Assembly: GCA_032158295.1 (NCBI GenBank)
Contig: CM063247.1
Span: 11,579,899 to 11,643,898, forward strand
Source of the DNA: Pycnopodia helianthoides
Taxonomy: Eukaryota > Echinodermata > Asteroidea > Forcipulatida > Asteriidae
Direction of reading: 5' to 3'
DNA length: 64,000 bases
In this document: positions 56,200 through 64,000 of the stretch, piece after piece
Numbering within the stretch: the stretch's first letter is position 1
How the letters are laid out: every line of letters starts with the position of its first letter
Program-made: the position numbers and the translations under genes
The notes under the pieces: generated by a model
Seen by the model: only the letters and a program-made list of their open reading frames with translations
What the model was told of the DNA's origin: nothing
Database searches by the model: none

Positions 56200-57980
56200 T
56201 GTTTTTTTTTTGGGGGGGGGCCTGATCTTAAATTGTAGAACGTTGCGGCAGTAAACATGGCGACATAAAGGATGGCACGCGAGGGGGTGTTCTCCACCAC
56301 TGAAACTACAAGGATCTCAGTGTGTGGTATATAATAACATATTAACAGTTTTCTGGGTTGGATTTGATCCGACAGCGTCTTGAAACGTTGTACTAAATTG
56401 TTTCGTTACTACGCTATGGTGTAAAAACTACATCACTTGAAAAAAAAGGGGTTTTGGTTCGAGTTAGGCCCCATTTGACTTTGTGTTACTCGAAACCATT
56501 GGGCATAATAATATCACGCATGACATGTGATACAACCAACTGTGTCTTACCACGGTAATAGATTGTGAGATTTGTATTGGTTGGGAAACAACAAGTGATA
56601 TGCTACAAAGAAACATGTATATAGGCTCAGGGGAACGCATTACCCACAGGGTACATTACCTTGACCGTGCCCACCGCTGGTCGTTTCCAGTGCCTTTTTC
56701 AATAGATTTACGCTGGTACTAGGTACATTGATTCACGTTCACTTTGCGTTGTGCCGGAGGGAACGGTCAAGCTATATTTCCGTGTTAACGACCGCCATTG
56801 TCGTTTGCCACTGTTCGTCTGGTGTTTTTTTCAACTGTGCCAGTTTTGTCGTAATGATGTTGTAAGATGACGACAGATCGCCTCCAAAGAAGAGGTTTCA
56901 CTCCATTTCTTAAGACAATATCAGAAATGTAATCTTTCACAAAATTTCATTAAACTAAAGTAGGTAGTTTCCAGTTAAAGTGTTTGAATTTTTTCCCCAA
57001 CTAAATGCAATGTTCAGCAATAAATTAATCAAGAAATGTAATTTATTTTACTTTATAATGTTTGTTTCTCCTTCCTGCAATCTATACACCGTGGTGTGAC
57101 AAAACAATGTTGTTGCACGCTTTGATGGGGTCCATTGATTGTGTCGCCTTTGCCCCCTCGGGTGTACAAAGCACAATGGAACCCATCACATAATAATTCT
57201 CTCCTTACATTCCTGTTAAAAAAGACACATACGGAGCTCTCGAAGTGACATTTTGACTTGTTGAGATCCTTATAATCTCACGTGGCGGTGATATCCGGCT
57301 CCTGGTGTTGGATTTCCCGAGACAAAACTGTCTCTGTGAGGCGACATCCTGAAAGTATAAAAGAAAGTACACAAACTTCTTCTCGAGAGTATTTTGAAAA
57401 CGGTATTTTGTTGTGAAGTATAATTTTTGCTTCGATATCGACAATTCAGATGGCACCTCACCAACAGCTGCTGATTGTTTTATTTTCTTTCTGTTTGGGA
57501 AGCCGAGAAAAGTCACCTAACGGCAGTGCCAGTCACAAATAAAGCCAGGCGTTGTAAGTAAACTACGTTGGTTCTATTAAGCGTTCCCATCCAACTAACT
57601 TGAAACTGTGTCGGTTTTGAATCTTTCATTTATTGTTTGTCCCCCTCCATTTGTTTTCGTCCGCATAATGTGGTTCTTTTCGTTTGCATGCCTTTCCTTT
57701 CGCTCGTCCCCAATTCTTGCCTTAAAACCAAAGGCGCTGGGATGGGCAAACGTATCGTTAACGTTAATGCTCAGTCCCATGCTCAGTCCCATCATGCATC
57801 ACACTCACACTGCAAGCACTGCACGCATGACGTACTTCCTGAACAAGAATCTGTGCAAGCTGATTAGCCCATCCCAGCGGTCCTGGAAGCCTTTCCTGGA
57901 CGTCTTTGTTTCATTCATCGATACTCGCATGCCAATTTGATATCAAGTATTGTTTGAAGCTTTGCATGGTGTGAAAAAAT
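56200..57980. other. Non-coding stretch
   Basis: I see no exon that I can defend. Frames at 57,205-57,940 overlap on both strands and have no family features. Confidence 0.4.
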
Positions 57981-57984
57981 AGGA

Positions 57985-58257
57985 AGGAACTATAAATAAA
58001 TAGTAAACTTGCAGGTACAACCATGTGTAAATCTCTTTTGTGAGAGTGTTGGCTCTGAAAAGAGCTGGTGTGGTCTCGACGTTTCGAACAGTATACCCTG
58101 CTCGTCTTCAGGAGACGAGGAATATTCTACTGAAGATGAGCAGAATATATGTTCGAAACGTCGAGACCACACCGGCTCTTTTCAGAGCCAACACTCTCAC
58201 AAAAGAGATTTTACACATGGCTGTACCCGCAAGTTTACCATTTATTTATAGTTCCTT
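57985..58257. mobile_element. Fold-back of two Penelope-type ends
   Basis: Two inverted arms of about 110 bp, from AAGGAACTATAAATAAATAG to its inverse. Each arm carries GTAAACTTGC, TGTTGGCTCTGAAAAGAGC and a hairpin. Right-arm hairpin 58,130-58,164 (CTGAAGAT, GAGCA, TGTTC, GAAACG) and left-arm hairpin on the minus strand 58,072-58,112 (CTGAAGAC, GAGCAG, CTGTTC, GAAACG). Confidence 0.85.
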
Positions 58258-58399
58258 CCAAATTTGATATCAGTTCAATAATTATAATAAGTATTCGCAC
58301 TGAATTAATTGCAACTCGTAGCGTTATGAACCAATGAGGTATTTATTTCAAGGTATTTATGGCAAAAGGTTAATTTAAAATAATGGATGGTGCCAACTT

Positions 58400-58443
58400 C
58401 CCTCAAAATATGGATTTAATAAATTAAATCCATATTTTGAGGG
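58400..58443. repeat. Short palindrome
   Basis: CCCTCAAAATATGGATTTAA and its exact inverse around a 4-base spacer. No terminator is claimed. Confidence 0.85.
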
Positions 58444-58787
58444 ACTGCTAACGCAATCTGTATACATTTGTGCTCATAGTGCGACGAAATAGTTAACGGG
58501 CCTAGTATAATTTGTGAATATGTATTTTTATTTATATTTTGTATAATTATTATTATTATTATTATTTTATTTGCCATAACAGTACAAAACAAAATACAAG
58601 ACAATATACCCCGAGATGGGCAAGGGACAACAAAAGCAAATACATACTATGATCCGTAGATCTGTTGACCCACATCTGGGGTACACAAGAAATAAAAATA
58701 GATTTAAACATATAATATAGATTATAGTACATGCAATGAAAAAGCATAGATAACACTTGGTGCTCGATATGGGACATGGTGTTCCCT

Positions 58788-58975
58788 AGACAGCGGACCA
58801 GTCTATTAATCAAAGAGATGGTCACTGCTGTACTGGTCCCCTGTCCTTATCTGAAAGATCGCAATGGGATGCGAGGTCAAAGGTTCGTTTGTAAGGATTC
58901 CTCCAAACGCTCGAAGCCGGTTTCTGGTGTAAAACACGAGCCTCGAAGTGTGACGTCAGATGTTCGGGCTATAGG
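58788..58975 (+). repeat. Dispersed repeat shared with the 41.5-kb insert
   Basis: About 190 bp similar to 41,523-41,712 (CTGGTCCCCTGTCCTTA, GCGAGGTCAAAGG, GTGACGTCAGATGTT). An inverted fragment is at 53,948-54,045. Confidence 0.75.
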
Positions 58976-59192
58976 TGTTCCCCGTGTGTTTGGAATTTCA
59001 TGAATTCTGTAGAGGATTTATTTTATATGATTATGATGATTATTATTATTATTATTTATTTATGTTTCATGTTCAAACCCCGCTCTAGTCAATTTTTCTT
59101 TGTTCAACCCCAAACCATTTAAAATGTACCCAGTCAGTTTCCCTTGTGGTTCATTACTTGACATTTAAATTTAAAAAGTCGCATCCCCTCGA

Positions 59193-59427
59193 GGTGATCC
59201 CGTGGCTGCTGCTTCCCAGGTTGTATCGTAAACTTGGGTGTGATCCCTGGCTACCCGGCAGTTAACGGTTGCATGGCTTCTGACTGGCACCCCCGAACAA
59301 AGATATTGACAAAATAGGGAGACCGTCAACATAGGGCTAGATAGCTCAGTTGGTTGAGTGCCGGCACGTTAATCCGGAGGTCGTTGGTTCAAATCCCGCT
59401 CTAGTCAATTTCTCTTTGTTCAACCCC
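59193..59427 (+). repeat. tRNA-like SINE, copy 2
   Basis: Upstream 140 bp, then the tRNA-like block 59,334-59,405 (GGGCTAGATAGCTCAGTTGG, GGTTCAAATCCCGC), then the TTTGTTCAACCCC tail. A bare tail piece is at about 59,083-59,115. Confidence 0.75.
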
Positions 59428-60152
59428 AAACTGTTTATGTTTTTATACTTTTTAATTTTTTTGCGGGGGGGGGTGTTCTTCTGTACAGGAGGATGGGAAC
59501 ATCGGGGGGAGAGTATGGTATATATCGGGCATGGTATACGATCATTATTTAGTCAGCCAATGTAAATAAAGTGAAAGACTCACCTGGAACGATTGTGTAT
59601 TTCAAGCTCTCTCTTGAAAAAGACCCCAATAAAAAAAAGACATCATCATGTACGGCAAAACGTCTCCCCACCCTGAGTGCAGTTGTTTTGCCCTCTTTTT
59701 CCCCAGAATGGTATACTGTATTGTATGTTATTTATGGAGAAGAGTCTTTTTGGAGAAGAGAGGAGTGCACCCATGCGCCTATAATGGGTTACCGCTGCTT
59801 GGTTCGGCTAAAAGAGCAGAATTCCTTCTTTTGTTGTCCCTGCACTTATGGAGGTTGGTGTGGGCACCGAAGGAGAAAGGCGCTTTTCTTATTCAAATTG
59901 TCATGACAACGGAGGGGGTCATTACACAATGCGTATAGGAAAGACTTACGAATAATCTGGTTCGCTTGCAAATGACCTACCCTTACATTGCGTAGTATAA
60001 ATCTTGTTGCTTGTACCACGAGAGCGGACATTGTCGGATCAGCATTCGGAGTCTTCGAGGCGAGGCTTATATACGAAGAGGAACTTTGTCTGTTGGAGAT
60101 TGTAACCTTATATACTTCCTAGAAATTCACCATTCTGGTGCTACATTCTCAA

Positions 60153-60225
60153 ATGTCGTACGGAGGAGGGACAAAGAACAAGAAGCCGACGGGGAAGGTG
60201 TACGTTTCAGTGTCTTGGGACGATG
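60153..60225 (+). CDS. Candidate alternative first exon (unassigned)
   Basis: Encodes MSYGGGTKNKKPTGKVYVSV and SWDD, then a GTAAAG donor in phase 1. Its phase fits the ankyrin exon at 63,165 equally well as exon 61,860-61,908 does. Weak by itself. Confidence 0.3.
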
Positions 60226-60390
60226 GTAAAGTCAAAATCCTGTATATGGCCTTAAGGTCTGGACAACCACATGTTGGACCACCACAGCGCTGCACTTTCC
60301 CCCCGTACTGACCTTATACCAAAAAAAAAAAATATTTAAGAAAAAATTAATATCAATGAATAAGCCACTGGGTAATTGTTTTAATGATAT

Positions 60391-60450
60391 GGGGTTGAAC
60401 AAAGAACAGTTTACTAGAGCCGCTCTAGTCAATTTTTCTTCGTTCAACCC
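60391..60450. repeat. Palindromic SINE tails
   Basis: GGGTTGAACAAAGAA and TTCTTCGTTCAACCC are inverted 3' tails of the tRNA-like SINE, meeting directly at GAGC|CGCTC with both tRNA heads gone. Confidence 0.7.
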
Positions 60451-60545
60451 GGCCAAATCAGAAAGAAAGAAAGAAAGAAAAACAAATAAACGGACAGAAA
60501 TATGCCGAATTCGAACTCGAATTTTGGCACTTGTGATAACCCAAA

Positions 60546-60728
60546 CAGTGGCGTAACTAGACATTTTCATGGAGGGGGGGGGGGGCATGCCGGGGCAAAG
60601 TTTTTTTTTTCTGGGGAGGGGTATTTACTGTATCGAACCATACATTTGTGCATTTCTTAAAATCCTAGGGGAGGGGAGGTGGGAGGGGATACCACCCCAT
60701 GCCCCTCACCACATGGTTACGCCACTGC
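60546..60728. mobile_element. Small inverted-repeat element, CAGTGGCGTAAC ends
   Basis: A 183-bp element bounded by CAGTGGCGTAAC and GTTACGCCACTG, with a G-rich then C-rich inside. This end type is common among hAT-like non-autonomous elements; the assignment is inference. Confidence 0.75.
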
Positions 60729-60739
60729 CAAAACATAAC

Positions 60740-61859
60740 ATTTGTGTTTGAGTCAACATTTATAAAAAAAAGTTGCAAAAATTAGTTAATAAAGGTGGCG
60801 GTCAGAATTAATCAAAATCTCCCCCCCCCCAAAAAAAAAAAGATAGATAAAAAAGAAAGATAGATAGGGAAAAACATGGGTAATCGTTTCCTGTCATTCT
60901 GTTGTCTATCCACTATTTCTACTTTTTTGGTGATGTTTGTCCTACTTCTGATGACAAAAATGCCGCGCTTAAATTTTCCTGAACTTCTTTATCTGTTAGC
61001 TCTTGTGTAAATTATTTGCTCGATTTAAAACAAAATTTCCATAAAATGTTCAGGCATTATTGGCCTACATAGGTTACCGCGTTGGATGTTCGGGTTACAA
61101 TGAGAATCTTGCTGTATGGCCAATGACACCCCCCCCCCCCAAAAGGGAACTAAATATGGCACTTTGAAAAGAAAAATAAGCTTGTGAACCAATTTATTTT
61201 TCAACATCCGTTAAGCTCAAGTGGTATTTCACATTTTATTTTAAAAGAAATTTAAAAAATGACAAAAACATTTTTCAAATGAAAGTGTTGCTTTTGCCCT
61301 TTTTTAAAGGTCACCCTGGAAATCATCAACATTCCAGACAACCAGCATAACCCGTTAATACAAATTCATCATTGGTAGTCGGCGAGCAGAAGCCGACAAG
61401 TTCCCAGTCCTTTTTAACAATCGTTAACACGAATATTGGTTCAAGGCGCCAATCTAGCCAGGCATAACGATACCGATTACCATGTTGATCAAATACACCT
61501 GTTGAAGTTGGATTGTCCGTGAACAATAGACTATTTTTTACCCGTGCGTGTTAGTATGTGGGAAGTAGTATATCACATTTTAATAACAATAAAACAGACT
61601 GCAGTGAAGGTTAGAATTAACATGATATTTTTAACTGGTTGCGAATGGAGCTGACCCAAGCCACGCTGTTTAACAGCACATTATGTGAACATACTGGACG
61701 AGTCGAGAGTTGTTACATCAAAGCCGAACGTCTTGTTTATTGAAAAACAAATCTAACGTAACTGAACGGGTCGTTAGCACTTTTCAGCCTTTTGAAATGG
61801 TCATTGAGGACAGTAGTGTACGGTAATAATCGGATTGGAGTGAAGATTTTGCGGTAGTC
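60740..61859. other. Non-coding stretch upstream of the ankyrin gene
   Basis: I see no gene. C runs at about 60,822 and 61,128. Confidence 0.4.
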
Positions 61860-61908
61860 ATGTCGGTCACGGGCGGGCAGAGATGTGATTTTGATACAGA
61901 TGATGTTT
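61860..61908 (+). CDS. Ankyrin-repeat gene, probable first exon
   Basis: 16 codons plus one base: MSVTGGQRCDFDTDDV then a perfect GTAAGT donor, phase 1, matching the next exon's acceptor at 63,165 (joined codon TTA, Leu). Very short and based on ATG, donor and phase only. Confidence 0.5.
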
Positions 61909-62043
61909 GTAAGTATTTCACTTCAGCGTCATGTCTGTGTCCTTGTGTAGTGTGCGGAATGGAGATGTCGATATTAAACTAGTTATAATACGGGCGGTAA
62001 TTTAATGTCCATGGCCGGCTAAACGTGGTCCATCCCCTGTGCA

Positions 62044-62100
62044 ATTTCTACCTCCATGGCTGTACCTACGTCCGTGTGTGGGCATGGAGGTAGAAATACC
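62044..62100. repeat. Short inverted repeat
   Basis: ATTTCTACCTCCATGG and CATGGAGGTAGAAAT pair over about 16 bp. The same motif recurs at 62,231-62,245. Confidence 0.5.
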
Positions 62101-62279
62101 AAGATAAAGGACAACTACCTCCATGGTGTTACATATCAACAACTCAGTTCACGCATAATCTGGGGGTGGTGGGGGTGGTGTGTGTGTTGTTACTGTTACT
62201 GTTAGTCTCATTTCCCCGCAAAGGTTTAATCATGGAGGTAGAATTACAAGTGGATTATTAAGCAGGTACATTGTTCATC

Positions 62280-62560
62280 TATCATTTTGTGTCGTCTGCT
62301 TGCCAATGTTGGGCAACTTGGAGTGCACTGTCATCGGCCTCTGCAAGGTCCTCCACGGTACAGGTGTTACTGATGTGATGCAGCAAGCCACAGTTCAGTA
62401 GGTGGTCCATGATAGTCTGGGGCCTTTGTCCGCACTGGCAGTCTGCAGCAGCTTTGGAATATCCCCACTTCTGCATGTTTCTTTTGCACTTTCCCACATC
62501 TGAGCGCAGTCTGTTAAAACTGCGCCATGCTATCGTCAAGTAGGTTGTTGAGAGCACCTT
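62280..62560 (-). pseudogene. LINE (non-LTR) RT C-terminal fragment
   Basis: The minus frame gives WRSFNRLRSDVGKCKRNMQK, WGYSKAAADCQCG and MDHLLNCGLL, a Cys/His cluster (C-x-C...H-x-x-x-C) at the end of an RT. This is typical of LINE 3' ends. 5'-truncated. Confidence 0.7.
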
Positions 62561-62566
62561 TTTGAG

Positions 62567-62675
62567 TAGCCCACCTTGTTGGGCGGTTGCTATGGCTCTC
62601 TTTTAACATCAGTCATGTGAGTGTTATATGACCGATGTTAGAAGAGAGCCATAACAGCCCAACAAGATGGGCTAC
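62567..62675. repeat. Fold-back repeat, about 50-bp arms
   Basis: GTAGCCCACCTTGTTGGGC...TAACATCAGTCAT inverted against ATGACCGATGTTA...CCCAACAAGATGGGCTAC. It lies just past the LINE fragment. Confidence 0.8.
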
Positions 62676-63164
62676 TTTTTGAGCAGGATAGATGTTATAT
62701 GTTGGTTAGGTATATAATACTTGTACACACTAAATAAACATCTCAAGGGTTTTAAAATAGTAATTTTAGACTGCTGGGGTGAAGATTCTGTGGTTGATCT
62801 GATTGGTTCACTATCCGGCCTTCTAACTCGTGGTGGCACTACAAATAAATTCTCTGTGTAAAACCTGTATACCGGGTAGTTGTTTAGGGAATGTGGACTT
62901 GAAAACAGTGTGTAGCTAGCCATCTTGTGTTCTTTTTTACTTCAGTTCAAACCAATTGAACCCGACTGAGGCTGGAAGGGAAAAAAGTCTGACCCCTTTT
63001 TATAAAATGAGAATCTGAACTATCAGTATGTTATTGTGCAGTCAGGGATTCCGACAAAGATGGCTGCAGTGTTAAAAAGGTCTATACTTTTAAACCTAAA
63101 AATACAATGAGTTGTGCATCAAAGAAATGTGTGTCTTGTTCTTTTATTTACTTCCCCGTTGCAG

Positions 63165-63280
63165 TACTTCCCATCGAGAAGAAGTTTCAGGAATTTGCCA
63201 GGACTGGAAATCTTGAAGAATTGCAAAGATTAATCAAAGAAAAGGGCACTAGTCGCCTGAATGTGAACTGCATGGATGAG
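63165..63280 (+). CDS. Ankyrin-repeat gene, exon 2
   Basis: After TTGCAG, reads LPIEKKFQEFARTGNLEELQ then RLIKEKGTSRLNVNCMDE, and a GTAAAG donor, phase 0. A degenerate ankyrin-type helix pair leads into the next repeat. Similar 'FQEFARTGN..L..L..' N termini occur before ankyrin arrays in ANKDD1-like proteins, but many other families are possible. Confidence 0.75.
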
Positions 63281-63775
63281 GTAAAGAAAGACATTTAGAG
63301 AAAACAATTCAATTGTGAAATTATTTGCATTAGGTGTAATTGGAGCCCTGCACCCTGCTTCTGGATCAAGCACAATCCACTAATAGTCATCAGTTCATCA
63401 CAAACGACAGATAACAAAAGTTACTTGTAAAACTTACATTGGTGCTGATTTTGTTCCAGGAAATCTACTGAATAAAATGTAAATTATTATTAGTATTATT
63501 GTTTATTTTACTCCACTTCTACTTGACCTGTTTCCACATACAACAGTTACTGTGTTCAATCTTTCATTCTGTAGCCAAAACATCACAGAAAAACAAAGCT
63601 CTTTTCTTACCAATAAGAATTGCACAACATAAGGACAAGGGCAAAGCAATTGTTTGGTAATGTCTTGCTTGGGACACCAGCGGCATGACTGGAATCTGAA
63701 CCAACACTCGTGACACAAGAACTTTAATCTTGAATCTTTTATAAAATTTAATTATTTTCTAAATATTTTATACAG

Positions 63776-63874
63776 AAAGACCGATCGGCTCTTCATTTAG
63801 CCGCAGGTCAAGGTCATGTTGAGGTCATCATGTCATTGCTGGACGCCGATGCCAGCGTTGATGCTCCAGACAAG
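63776..63874 (+). CDS. Ankyrin-repeat gene, exon 3 (one full repeat)
   Basis: Exactly 33 codons: KDRSALHLAAGQGHVEVIMS then LLDADASVDAPDK. Canonical ankyrin repeat with (S/T)-A-L-H-L-A-A-G-x-G-H-V-E-V and L-L-x-A-D-A. Acceptor TACAG, donor GTGAGA, phase 0 both sides, so each repeat is one exon. The gene continues past the right edge. Confidence 0.92.
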
Positions 63875-64000
63875 GTGAGATTAAACAGAATGGATTCAGT
63901 AGGTTTTGAACCCATTTTATACTTTTCCCCTTCATCTGTGTGTTGGTGACAAACCGTACATACCACCCCTTTCCCAAAATGGTCTCACAAATGAGTTGCA

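Noticed and set aside
59334..59405. Functional tRNA gene
   Set aside because: Anticodon stem has a mismatch and the loop lacks the invariant T before the anticodon; it occurs in a repeated unit with SINE-type flanks.

Overview
The window is eukaryotic nuclear DNA from an animal. Genes are split into short exons with GT/AG borders, introns are kilobases long, and more than half of the sequence I could classify is dispersed repeats. The hormone-processing protease, the GPCR first exon, many short inverted-repeat elements with TTAAAGG ends, Penelope-like and LINE fragments and tRNA-like SINEs together suggest a marine deuterostome. An echinoderm, probably a sea star, is my best guess; it rests on recognising the repeat style and is not proven.

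Layout. 1-11,985 is repeat-rich and has no gene I can defend. It holds a tRNA-like SINE, TTAAAGG-ended elements, Penelope terminal fragments, a roughly 105-bp minisatellite (about 6.65-7.65 kb) and a 20-bp minisatellite (8.30-8.67 kb). 11,986-12,123 (minus) is the first coding exon of a rhodopsin-like GPCR whose other exons are not visible. 13.05-15.86 kb is a repeat cluster centred on two 5'-truncated Penelope-like retroelements that meet head to head near 14,450. 15.9-25.7 kb is intergenic with more short inverted-repeat elements.

25,751-42,271 (plus) is the one near-complete gene: a kexin/furin-family prohormone convertase most like PC1/3 (PCSK1). Twelve exons were assembled by hand with every splice phase matching. 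They give the signal peptide, the start of the prodomain, the RAKR activation site, the Asp/His/Asn/Ser catalytic set and the whole P domain. One prodomain exon of about 35 codons was not found. The reading frame stops right after the P domain, with no C-terminal tail. TTAAAGG-ended elements sit in its introns and 50 bp past the stop, where one carries the first AATAAA.

42.3-54.5 kb is repeats again: a nested fold-back element, a SAP-domain remnant with an in-frame stop, Penelope terminal sequences and two LINE 3' fragments. 54,532-55,006 is a long serine-rich, basic first-exon candidate. 57,985-58,257 is a fold-back made of two Penelope-type ends, each with a ribozyme-like hairpin. From 61,860 to the right edge an ankyrin-repeat gene begins (three exons seen, one exactly a 33-residue repeat) and runs out of the window.

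The genes are not an operon or pathway. The unifying theme is the repeat landscape: at least seven families share TTAAAGG...CCTTTAA ends, and several share an internal core of about 45-60 bp although their flanks differ. All calls come from reading the sequence; no database search was done.
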